NCBI GenBank assembly: GCA_937872315.1
Contig: CALMST010000161.1
Span: forward strand, 1-35,318
Source: an uncultured Ignavibacteria bacterium
Lineage (GTDB): Bacteria; Bacteroidota; Ignavibacteria; Tepidaquicellales; Tepidaquicellaceae
Reading direction: 5' to 3'
Length of the DNA: 35,318 nt
Positions 18,073 to 25,547 of this stretch are shown piece after piece (within the stretch, counting starts at the first letter, position 1; the number at the start of each line of letters is the position of its first letter). Made by a program: the position numbers and the translations under genes. The notes beneath the pieces are model-generated. The model was given only the letters and a program-made list of their open reading frames with translations. It searched no databases and was not told where the DNA came from.

Positions 18073-18215
18073 ATCGATTATTTTTTATCTGCTGATTTAA
18101 TTCCAAAAAAACTTTTCATAATGATCGCTCTGCCGGTTATTTATCCTTTAATTGTGAAATCTTAAAACTGAGATCTGTTACCATAAAACTTTTATCCGGG
18201 ATCTGTAAAAAGCGG
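18073..18215 (-). other. Gap before neuB with two very short reading frames
   Basis: This is the longest untranslated gap in the run from 24513 leftward. On the minus strand it holds two small ATG frames: 18184-18137 (15 codons) and 18119-18078 (13 codons, MKSFFGIKSADKK), the second ending just before neuB. Neither has a strong ribosome-binding site. They may be leader peptides, gene remnants or chance. No terminator or Bacteroidota-type promoter is visible. Confidence 0.3.
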
Positions 18216-19037
18216 TTACCACGCTGTCCACCCGCCATCAACCCTTATGTTATCACCGGTTACATAACTCGAAGCATCCGATAACAGAAAAATCACAGCT
18301 CCTGCTACTTCATGATTATAGCTCATTCTTTGAAGAGGAGAAAAATTTGCAAAATTTTTCTCGAACTGGTCTTCATGATTATTCCATACACCATGAGGAG
18401 TGATCTGATTAACCCTTACTCCTTTATCAGCCCAGTAAGTGGAAAGATACTGTGAAAGAGCCATTACACCGCCTTTGGATGCGGAATATGCTGCGGGACA
18501 TCCGATACTTGTACCTTTGTAAAGATTCTGGTTTGGAGCAACTACTGAATATGTAGAAGGCATATTAACTATTGAACCGCTTCCGTTTTCAGCCATATAG
18601 CTGCCTATTATCTGGCAGGTGAGATATGTTCCTTTAAGGTTGGTTTCAACTACAGCATCCCAGTCTTCATCCACATACTCTTCAAACTTAGCAAAAAATT
18701 TTGCCGTCTTGTTCTGATGACAGTTTACAAGTCCGTCTATCTTACCGAATTTCTCCAGAACTTTATCTTTTAACTTTTTCACATCTTCTCTTTTACCCAC
18801 ATTTAAACTGAATCCCATCATTTCATTTCCGTATCTTCCGGATAATTTTTCAGCATGATCTTCAGCACCAGAATTTTCTATATCAGCTATAACAACATTG
18901 CTTCCGTATTGAGCACATGCTTCCGAGAACGCTCTTCCTATTAATCCCATTCCTCCCGTAATTATTATTACTTTGCCTTTAAGATCAAATTTATCTCTGA
19001 AATTTATCTCTTCAGGATTTGTTGTACGCTTCTGCAT
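18216..19037 (-). CDS. Short-chain dehydrogenase, PtmA-like
   Basis: A 273-aa SDR with TGGMGLIG (27-34), catalytic S161 (in MPSTYS), Y184 and K188 (YSASK), and the C-terminal GDNIRVDGGWTAW. The usual NNAG motif reads NCH (105-107), a departure from most classical SDRs. A central insertion around VAPNQNLYKGTSIGCPAAY matches the flagellin-modification SDR PtmA, a gene linked with legionaminic acid derivatives in Campylobacter. It is 20 nt after a Gfo/Idh gene and precedes neuB by 143 nt. It probably oxidises or reduces a nonulosonate or its precursor. Confidence 0.87.
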   Translation of the reverse strand: MQKRTTNPEEINFRDKFDLKGKVIIITGGMGLIGRAFSEACAQYGSNVVIADIENSGAEDHAEKLSGRYGNEMMGFSLNVGKREDVKKLKDKVLEKFGKIDGLVNCHQNKTAKFFAKFEEYVDEDWDAVVETNLKGTYLTCQIIGSYMAENGSGSIVNMPSTYSVVAPNQNLYKGTSIGCPAAYSASKGGVMALSQYLSTYWADKGVRVNQITPHGVWNNHEDQFEKNFANFSPLQRMSYNHEVAGAVIFLLSDASSYVTGDNIRVDGGWTAW

Positions 19038-19057
19038 TTATAATTTTAATTTAATGT

Positions 19058-20032
19058 TTAATTTCTGCCTATATCCTTTAAAATTTTCAAAGCCGTTTTC
19101 ATATCTTTTATGCCTGTATCAAGCCCGGCTCTCGGTGAAGTTTTATTTCTGATAATATCAAGAAAATGTTCAGTCTGCTTTTGATAACTGATCCCGAGAA
19201 GTTCCATTGGATCTTCACCAAGTTTTATTATTTCAGTTTTATCTTTATATAAAATTTTAATTTCCGGGATCATGAAATCCCAGTATAAAGTGCCTTCTGT
19301 ACCAATGATCTGGCAATTTCTGTAATATGGTTTCTGAAAAAAATTCAGATGTATGTTTGAGACAACACCGCTGCTGTGTCTCATAAGTATCTCAACAGCT
19401 TCTTCTGAATCAATGTCTGTTACATTTCCTCCGGCTTCCATTGCAAGCACATCTGTAATTTCACCAAACATATCACTAAGATAATTCTGTTCATGAATTG
19501 AGGTCAGCACCACTCCTCCTCCCATTGATGAATTTGCGGCATAAGATTTCTTATAGTCTTCATCCTTATGCCAGCCCGGCATGAATGTACCGAACTGTGC
19601 TTTTGCTGAAATTATTTTTCCTATCTTTCCTTCCTCCGATAATTTCTTCATTCCAGCGATACCCGGATGATAAAGTAAATTATATCCCATTAATACAGGC
19701 AGGTTTTTTTCTTTAACGATCCTCTGCAGTTCGTCTGATCCCTTAAGATCTTTGCCAAGAGGTTTTTCTATAAGAAGAGGAATTCCTTTCAATGCGAGCT
19801 CTGTAGATGTTTCAATGTGAAGTGAAGTTGGATTTGAAACAACTGCTCCGTCTATTTTCTGCCCTTCGATTTCTTTAAGATCTGTAATTTCCAGATCAGC
19901 AAAGACATCGGGATCATTATTTTTTTCATTTCTTAATGATCTTAAAGCAATAATTTTATCAACTCCCGCTTTTCGTAAAAGCTTCAAGTGTCTTTTACCG
20001 ATTGAACCGAGACCGCAAATAAGAATTGTCAT
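19058..20032 (-). CDS. Gfo/Idh/MocA-family oxidoreductase, second type
   Basis: A 324-aa dehydrogenase with the Rossmann motif ICGLGSIGKRHLKLL (5-19), the EKP signature at 89-91, and a C-terminal domain with SMGGGVVLTSIHEQNYL. It is only distantly similar to the Gfo/Idh protein at 14602-15564, so it probably has a different substrate. The GGGVVLTSIHE stretch resembles Gfo/Idh proteins found beside NeuB and SpsF genes in other surface-sugar loci (from memory, not searched). It sits between the TylF-like and PtmA-like genes with gaps of 15 and 20 nt. Confidence 0.88.
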   Translation of the reverse strand: MTILICGLGSIGKRHLKLLRKAGVDKIIALRSLRNEKNNDPDVFADLEITDLKEIEGQKIDGAVVSNPTSLHIETSTELALKGIPLLIEKPLGKDLKGSDELQRIVKEKNLPVLMGYNLLYHPGIAGMKKLSEEGKIGKIISAKAQFGTFMPGWHKDEDYKKSYAANSSMGGGVVLTSIHEQNYLSDMFGEITDVLAMEAGGNVTDIDSEEAVEILMRHSSGVVSNIHLNFFQKPYYRNCQIIGTEGTLYWDFMIPEIKILYKDKTEIIKLGEDPMELLGISYQKQTEHFLDIIRNKTSPRAGLDTGIKDMKTALKILKDIGRN

Positions 20033-20047
20033 GAAAATATAACAGTG

Positions 20048-20710
20048 TTATTCTTTTATCAGATAACTTGGTGTCGGGCTGAATGGAAATTTTTTTATTT
20101 CAATATTCATATCCTTGAAATAATCATCAGCCGCTTTTGTCTCACCCGGAAACACACCGTAATCATCAAGTATAAGAACTCCGCCTTTTGATAATCTGGG
20201 AAAAAAATTCTCAAGAATTGTTACGGAAGGTTCATAAAGATCTGCATCCAGATTAAGCAAAGATATTTTAAGATCGGGATTGTTCTTTAAATATTCGGGG
20301 ATCGTCCCGGTAATATCACCTGCAACGAGTTCAACATTTGCATCACAATTTTTATGCGCAAGTACTTTCATCAGTTGCTCTGTAGAAATACTCTGATCAC
20401 CGCACTCTTCTACAAAATTAACTCTCATTTCTTTATCAGGTTCAAATTCGGTATGCGGAAATTCGGCAAAGGAATCAAAGCCGATTATTTTTTTCTGCTC
20501 GCTGACAGGAAAAAGTTTTCTGAATACGGAAAACCTGATGAGAGATGCGCCTTTGAATACGCCGCACTCAACTATCGCTCCTTCAGATTTTTGTGCTAAT
20601 TTAAAAAGCTCATAATGAGCAAGCAGTTTCCCCACTCTTTGTGTATCACATGTCCAGTAGAAAAAATTTTCATATTCATAAGTTTTCTCAAAATCAGGAA
20701 GTTCTATCAT
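20048..20710 (-). CDS. TylF/macrocin-type O-methyltransferase
   Basis: A 220-aa SAM-dependent O-methyltransferase. Motifs are IVECGVFKGASLI (SAM loop), IGFDSFAEFPHTEF, LNLDADLYEPSVTILEN and GGVLILDDYGVFPG; the clustered acidic residues in the last two match the Mg-binding site of the TylF/MycE group. TylF enzymes methylate a hydroxyl on deoxysugars. In this locus it could methylate a sugar of the repeat unit or cap the chain end, which would matter for recognition by the Wzt C-terminal domain. Start ATG, 23 nt after the cytidylyltransferase gene. Confidence 0.86.
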   Translation of the reverse strand: MIELPDFEKTYEYENFFYWTCDTQRVGKLLAHYELFKLAQKSEGAIVECGVFKGASLIRFSVFRKLFPVSEQKKIIGFDSFAEFPHTEFEPDKEMRVNFVEECGDQSISTEQLMKVLAHKNCDANVELVAGDITGTIPEYLKNNPDLKISLLNLDADLYEPSVTILENFFPRLSKGGVLILDDYGVFPGETKAADDYFKDMNIEIKKFPFSPTPSYLIKE

Positions 20711-20733
20711 TTTTGGAATTAATATTTTTTGGG

Positions 20734-21483
20734 TTAATAAACTTTACCTTTAACAGGCTTTTGTTGTATGTTTGAATTTATATTTCTTAACTCCGGATTA
20801 TTTTTCAAAAAATCTAAAATTTCCGGCAGCCGGATCGGACGGTTTTTATACAAATTTCTGAAAATTTCCGTAAGCAGATCTGCATCTTCCTCTGTATCCA
20901 GACAAAGTCTGATATCTTCATTACTTTCACCTTCATTCTTCACACTGTTAATACTGAAGATCTCCGGATGTCTTCTGATAAAAAGCGTAACATGCTCTCT
21001 GTCATCTTCATCTATATCATTAAATGTTCCATTCCAGCATGATTCCATTGCTTTGTATTCAATTACCTCTGTGTCCATTCCTCTCGGATAAGTTCTTTCG
21101 ACCATGTTCGAACTGTAATCATAATCCCCGTTCATATGTTCAGAAATTACTTTATCTATAATTTCAGGATCCATAAGAGGGTCATCACCTGTTACCCTGA
21201 TTATTCTTTCAGGCTTAAGCTCTTCACCTGCTATTCTAAATCTCCCGAGTACGTCATTGACAGGACCTCTGAAAACTTTCACATTATGTTTTTCACAAAG
21301 ATCAGCTATTACATCATCTTCGGATAGAATGCTTGTTAGTACGGCATAATCATCCACCAGCTTTGATTCATTCAGAATATTGAAAATGTGAACTAAAGAC
21401 GGGATACCTGCAAGTTCTTTTAAAACTTTTCCGGGCATTCTTTCCGAGCCCATTCTTGCAGCAATGAAGGCTGTGTTACTCAA
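20734..21483 (-). CDS. SpsF/NeuA-like cytidylyltransferase, copy 2
   Basis: A 249-aa paralogue of the protein at 15557-16339. It carries AARMGSERMPGKVLKEL (8-24), RVTGDDPLMDPEIID and DIRLCLDTEEDADLL, the same landmarks with many differences between them. The two copies are separated by about 4 kb, so they are not a recent tandem duplicate. Two cytidylyltransferases with one NeuB suggest either two CMP-activated sugars or one copy acting on a different acid or polyol phosphate. It starts at TTG 21481-21483, 21 nt after the GT2 gene. Confidence 0.87.
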   Translation of the reverse strand: MSNTAFIAARMGSERMPGKVLKELAGIPSLVHIFNILNESKLVDDYAVLTSILSEDDVIADLCEKHNVKVFRGPVNDVLGRFRIAGEELKPERIIRVTGDDPLMDPEIIDKVISEHMNGDYDYSSNMVERTYPRGMDTEVIEYKAMESCWNGTFNDIDEDDREHVTLFIRRHPEIFSINSVKNEGESNEDIRLCLDTEEDADLLTEIFRNLYKNRPIRLPEILDFLKNNPELRNINSNIQQKPVKGKVY

Positions 21484-21504
21484 TTGATTTGTAAAAAGCT
21501 GTTT

Positions 21505-22149
21505 TTATTTTTTGTGTTTTTTCTTAAGTGCTTTTTTGTACTCATCCATTTTTTTCTTGTTGTTAGTCATATTTTTGTCATGTTTTCTGTACCGGTACAA
21601 TGGTAATTCAATATTTCTGATCAGATGATTCTTTTCAAATCTTAGCCTGAGATCTTCTTCTTCTCTAAATTTAAATTTTTCATCATACAAACCAATTTCA
21701 AAAAGAAGATCAGTTCTGAACATCACTCCGCACGCAATGGGTTTTTCTGCACCGGATATTCTGCCTATGTGCTTTTCATCCTCATCCACGAGAAAGTAAT
21801 CACATGAAACTGCATCCCATGTCGGATTAAAATTCAGAAAGGTCATTTCAATATGAAGAAGATTTTCATCCATATAATCATCAGCATCGAGATTCACTAC
21901 GAATCTTCCAAGAGCTGATTTTATGCCTTCATTCCTTGCCGCCGCAAGACCAACGTTTTTTTTAAGGATAAGAGGCTTGATCTTACCGGAATAGGTTTTC
22001 ATAACTTTTCTGGTTTCGTCAGTACTGCCGTCATCCACAACTATGATCTCATAATCCTTCTTATCCAGCGACTGATTGATTGCGCTTCTGATCGCCCGTG
22101 AAAGATAGCGGGCGTAGTTATGACATGTTATTATTACTGAGACTTGCAC
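21505..22149 (-). CDS. Short family 2 glycosyltransferase
   Basis: A 214-aa minimal GT-A domain: VSVIITCHNYARYL (3-16), VVDDGSTDETR (37-47) and LDADD (87-91). At this length it has the catalytic core and almost no C-terminal extension; the tail is lysine-rich (KKKMDEYKKALKKKHKK), which may bind anionic membrane. It starts at GTG 22147-22149, 32 nt inside the end of the dioxygenase gene, so translation is coupled to it. Donor and acceptor cannot be predicted, though a nonulosonate or its neighbouring sugar is plausible from the context. Confidence 0.88.
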   Translation of the reverse strand: MQVSVIITCHNYARYLSRAIRSAINQSLDKKDYEIIVVDDGSTDETRKVMKTYSGKIKPLILKKNVGLAAARNEGIKSALGRFVVNLDADDYMDENLLHIEMTFLNFNPTWDAVSCDYFLVDEDEKHIGRISGAEKPIACGVMFRTDLLFEIGLYDEKFKFREEEDLRLRFEKNHLIRNIELPLYRYRKHDKNMTNNKKKMDEYKKALKKKHKK

Positions 22150-23107
22150 GAAGTTTTTTCTTTTTATCTTTATCTATTTTTTTTACAATTCTTCTTGTGA
22201 CCTTGGAGATCAGATCAGTTTCATTCCTGCTCAGAGTATTTCTCCATGTCTCAAGATGCCGGTAATCAAGCTGAGCTGTTAATCTGGGTTCGAGTGTTTT
22301 AAAATCTCCCCTGTTATGATAGCCCATGTTGTTTGAAATGAAAAGAGTATTGGCTTTTCCGCAAATGTGTTCGGGATAATACCCGAGCTTTGCAATGTCC
22401 TCATCTGTTACAATATCATTTTTCGTTTTTGCGTATCTTACGCTGAGTTTATATTCAAACAGCAATCTCTGCAGAGTCATTTTGTGAGAGCCTTTTGCAT
22501 AGATGTAAGCTGCATTGGATTCATCAACATCATTAAGATACAAAAACACCTTTACGGTAGGGTAAGGTACATCCGCATGCGGATATGCCGCGGAATGCGT
22601 ATAACTCGCTTTTTCATTTTCGAGTGTTCTTCTCTGCAGATACCAGAAATGATGATGAGGAGTTAATCTGTTCTTTCTGTGTACAACAGCTGTGGTTATC
22701 TCGTTGATGGTTTCATTATTAACAAAATATTTTGTAAAAGCCGGAGTTTTTGGTGTGATGATCTTTTCAGCAATGGTCTTAAAATATTCGGGAAAATCCT
22801 TTTGCCGTTTTGAAAGTTCCTCTTCATTATAATCAAACGGAGACCAGTCAGAATACGATTCATCAAACTCTTTCTTTATCTGTTTAAAAACATCTTCGGG
22901 AAAAAAATCCGGAATGATAAGTATTCCGTCACGGTCTAATGTTTCCACATAAGATTTAATTTCATCTCTTACTTTTTTAGGCTTCATTCTCCAGATGTTA
23001 AGATATAAAGTCCTTATAATATGAAGCCCAAGTATATTGGATAATACTCCTCCTGAGTAGAGAGGCGGGGATTTGTCTAAAAAATCATCGCTGATAATTG
23101 CACTCAT
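22118..23107 (-). CDS. Phytanoyl-CoA dioxygenase (PhyH)-like Fe(II)/2-oxoglutarate oxygenase
   Basis: A 329-aa protein with the PhyH-type double-stranded beta-helix. The iron facial triad is visible as H177-A-D179 and a distal H264 (MGYHNRGDF), with R275 in EPRLTAQ placed to bind 2-oxoglutarate. DGILIIPDFFPEDVFKQI (60-77) is the standard entry to the domain. PhyH proteins hydroxylate small metabolites and occur in sugar, phosphonate and antibiotic clusters. Here it may hydroxylate a sugar, a fatty substituent or the phosphonate; the sequence does not say which. The start is ATG, directly next to an 11-bp tandem repeat (23109-23163) where a ribosome-binding site would be expected. Confidence 0.82.
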   Translation of the reverse strand: MSAIISDDFLDKSPPLYSGGVLSNILGLHIIRTLYLNIWRMKPKKVRDEIKSYVETLDRDGILIIPDFFPEDVFKQIKKEFDESYSDWSPFDYNEEELSKRQKDFPEYFKTIAEKIITPKTPAFTKYFVNNETINEITTAVVHRKNRLTPHHHFWYLQRRTLENEKASYTHSAAYPHADVPYPTVKVFLYLNDVDESNAAYIYAKGSHKMTLQRLLFEYKLSVRYAKTKNDIVTDEDIAKLGYYPEHICGKANTLFISNNMGYHNRGDFKTLEPRLTAQLDYRHLETWRNTLSRNETDLISKVTRRIVKKIDKDKKKKLRASLSNNNMS

Positions 23108-23108
23108 A

Positions 23109-23163
23109 ATAGAATTAAAATAGAATTAAAATAGAATTAAAATAAAATTAATATAGAATTAAA
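23109..23163. repeat. 11-bp tandem repeat, five copies
   Basis: Five consecutive copies of ATAGAATTAAA (the fourth is altered to ATAAAATTAAT) fill most of the 68-bp gap between wzt and the dioxygenase gene and end two bases from its start codon. The unit is close to one helical turn and not a multiple of three. No Shine-Dalgarno sequence is seen in this leader, so copy number could affect expression. Confidence 0.85.
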
Positions 23164-23175
23164 AAAAAATTAACA

Positions 23176-24513
23176 TCAATTTAAAATTTCCTTTTTTGCG
23201 TTTCTTGATGTCTCAATTTCATTCAACAGCAGATCTGAAGGAATTGCAATAAATCCCGATGGTCTATCCGGATCAAAATCCGATCCCTTCACATTATCTC
23301 CACCTTTAATAATAAGCGGCGCTGTCAGATCATCAATAACATCTTTTGAGTAACCGTTAAATTTTTCATCGATCAGTTCAAAATACAATGGGTATTCACC
23401 CGGCTTAATATAAATATCAGGCAGTACCACTACCGCTTCACCGGTTGTGCCCGGATATAATGTTGATGTTGTAAGTTTATGCATTGCAAGAGTAATGCAT
23501 TCCCTGGAAAGCCCGGACAAAATTGCAATTATAAGATTCAATCCTTCAATTTCTCTGAACACTTCATAAGATATTTTAAATTTTATAGTTTCTCCCAATT
23601 CAAATTCATTTCTTTTGTTACCGTCCTGATCTGTTACATCAATTCCGGAAAATCTGATCACTCCTTTGCCTCTTCTGTTAGTGTTATTATCAATATCCGT
23701 TTTTACATTAATTTTTACTTCCCTTACCAGTTCTGCATATTTTTTAAGTGATTCATCAGTGGGTCCGCTGGTATAGATCTCTCCGTTATTCAGTATCAGA
23801 GTTCTCTGGCAAAGATTTTTAATTGCCTGCAGATTATGACTTACAAACAAAACTGTCCTTCCTTCTTTTTCCGATACATCATGCATTTTTCCAAGACACT
23901 TCCTCTGAAACTCTGCATCACCTACGGCAAGTACTTCATCTACTATCAGGATCTCCGGTTCAAGATGTGCCGCTACTGCAAAAGCAAGTCTTACATACAT
24001 TCCTGATGAATATCGTTTTACAGGCGTGTCAATATATCTCTCAACTCCCGAGAAATCAACAATACTGTCAAGTTTGCTTTTGATCTCTTTCTGGGACATT
24101 CCAAGTATTGAACCGTTCAGAAAAATGTTATCTCTGCCTGTAAGTTCGGGATGAAATCCGGTCCCGACTTCAAGAAGGCTTGCAACTCTTCCTTTTAATT
24201 TTATTGATCCTTTTGTCGGACCTGCAACTCTCGAAAGAATTTTCAGAAGAGTGGATTTTCCTGCACCGTTTTTTCCTATGATACCGAATCTTTCTCCTTT
24301 TTTGACTTCAAAACTGATATCTTTCAATGCCCAGACATAATCACTTCTGCCTTTGGTTATTCTGTTATTAATCTCACCGACTTTCATATAAGGATCTTCT
24401 TTACCGCGCATACGAGCCCATAGCCTGTTGAGATCCTCGGCAATTGTTCTGTTGCCGACAATACCAAGCCTGTATAATTTTGAAACATCCTCTACTCTTA
24501 TTGCATCACTCAT
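23176..24513 (-). CDS. wzt: Polysaccharide ABC exporter ATPase with C-terminal carbohydrate domain
   Basis: A 445-aa protein. Residues about 1-265 are the ABC ATPase: Walker A GKNGAGKST (80-88), signature YSSGMYVRLA, Walker B EILIVDEVLAVGD, and a switch histidine in FVSHN. Residues about 275-430 form a Wzt_C-like beta-sandwich domain (IRFSGIDVTDQDGNKRNEF to IKPGEYPLYFELID). In O-antigen exporters of this type the C-terminal domain binds the finished glycan, in some cases its non-reducing-end cap, before export. It works with the permease at 24555-25412, 41 nt upstream. This shows that the glycan is exported by the ABC route; no Wzx or Wzy is present in the window. Confidence 0.95.
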   Translation of the reverse strand: MSDAIRVEDVSKLYRLGIVGNRTIAEDLNRLWARMRGKEDPYMKVGEINNRITKGRSDYVWALKDISFEVKKGERFGIIGKNGAGKSTLLKILSRVAGPTKGSIKLKGRVASLLEVGTGFHPELTGRDNIFLNGSILGMSQKEIKSKLDSIVDFSGVERYIDTPVKRYSSGMYVRLAFAVAAHLEPEILIVDEVLAVGDAEFQRKCLGKMHDVSEKEGRTVLFVSHNLQAIKNLCQRTLILNNGEIYTSGPTDESLKKYAELVREVKINVKTDIDNNTNRRGKGVIRFSGIDVTDQDGNKRNEFELGETIKFKISYEVFREIEGLNLIIAILSGLSRECITLAMHKLTTSTLYPGTTGEAVVVLPDIYIKPGEYPLYFELIDEKFNGYSKDVIDDLTAPLIIKGGDNVKGSDFDPDRPSGFIAIPSDLLLNEIETSRNAKKEILN

Positions 24514-24554
24514 TTTAAATTTACTTTATTCTTTTATCCCAGATCCCCGGTAAA

Positions 24555-25412
24555 TTAAACCGTATCCATAAAAGTTTTTTCTATCCTGTTAAAGATTACT
24601 ATTCCGATTGCAATTATCACTACCATAAAAACTGTGCTATAGATCAGATTTCCCGCATTGAATTCGCCTGCTCCCAGATAAGCATATTTAAAAGTATCAA
24701 TTATCGCTGTCATCGGATTAAGCAGTATTATCCATTTATATTTTTCCGGTGCAGCTGATAAAGGATAGATCACAGGAGTTGCATACATTAAAAGCTGAAC
24801 TCCAAATCCCACAAGAAAAGAAAGATCTCTGTATTTTGTCGTAAGAGATGAAACAATAATTCCAAATCCAAGACCAAGACCTGCCATAAGAAATATCAGA
24901 AAAGGCGTAAGCAGAATATAAATATTGGGATCGACAAGCGCTCCGTTCAATTTATAATATATTATAAATCCTATCAGAAGTAACATTTGAATTCCAAACT
25001 TTATTAGCAGTGATATTACATTAGAAAGAGGACTGACTAATCTGGGGAAATATACTTTACCGAATATATGAGCGTTTGATACGAATGTTGATGAAGTTCT
25101 TGTAAGACAATCTGCAAAATATCCCCAGCATACAATCCCTGCCATATAAAATAAAACCGGAGGCACATTATCCGTAGGTATTTTAGCAATGTTACCAAAT
25201 ACGATCGTAAAAGTAATTGTTGTAAGTATCGGCTGAAGAAAAAACCATGACGGACCGAGAATTGTTTGTTTGTAAACAGCGACAAAGTCCCTTCTGACAA
25301 ACATAAATAAAAGATCACGGTATGTCCATACATCTTTCAGATGAAGATTAAACCAGCCGGAAACAGGTTTAATTTCAATAGTCCATTCCGGGTCAGAATT
25401 ACTTTTGCTCAT
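24555..25412 (-). CDS. wzm: Polysaccharide ABC exporter permease
   Basis: A 285-aa inner-membrane protein of the ABC-2 transporter family with about six hydrophobic segments, for example FLQPILTTITFTIVFGNIA, VISLLIKFGIQMLLLIGFII, LTPFLIFLMAGLGLGFGIIV, and a C-terminal VFMVVIIAIGIVIFN. The cytoplasmic N-terminus contains VWTYRDLLFMFVRRDF, the usual start of the Wzm fold. It forms the export channel with the ATPase downstream and moves lipid-linked glycan across the inner membrane. The start is ATG; a 135-nt gap with a 12-bp hairpin separates it from the upstream Wzc gene. Confidence 0.94.
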   Translation of the reverse strand: MSKSNSDPEWTIEIKPVSGWFNLHLKDVWTYRDLLFMFVRRDFVAVYKQTILGPSWFFLQPILTTITFTIVFGNIAKIPTDNVPPVLFYMAGIVCWGYFADCLTRTSSTFVSNAHIFGKVYFPRLVSPLSNVISLLIKFGIQMLLLIGFIIYYKLNGALVDPNIYILLTPFLIFLMAGLGLGFGIIVSSLTTKYRDLSFLVGFGVQLLMYATPVIYPLSAAPEKYKWIILLNPMTAIIDTFKYAYLGAGEFNAGNLIYSTVFMVVIIAIGIVIFNRIEKTFMDTV

Positions 25413-25446
25413 TTAATAATTAAGGATATTTCCAGGGAAGAATAAT

Positions 25447-25483
25447 ATTGACTAATTGATCTCATTGAAACCAATTAGTCAAT
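25447..25483. other. 12-bp stem hairpin between wzc copy 1 and wzm
   Basis: The arms 25447-25458 and 25472-25483 (ATTGACTAATTG and its exact complement) flank a 13-nt loop. On the minus strand the stem is followed by TATTATTCTT, a weak U-rich run. It may be a leaky terminator or an mRNA-stability hairpin that sets exporter levels, or a protein-binding palindrome. Confidence 0.5.
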
Positions 25484-25547
25484 TTAAAAAATTATTCATT
25501 TTTGACACTGTGAAAGTTCTAGAAACATATTAAAGCTGATTTTAAAA

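Noticed and set aside
23109-23163. CRISPR-like array
   Set aside because: The 11-bp units are directly adjacent with no spacers and no cas genes.
25037-25333. A 98-codon frame on the minus strand inside wzm
   Set aside because: It is an alternative frame of the well-supported permease gene with no recognisable domain.
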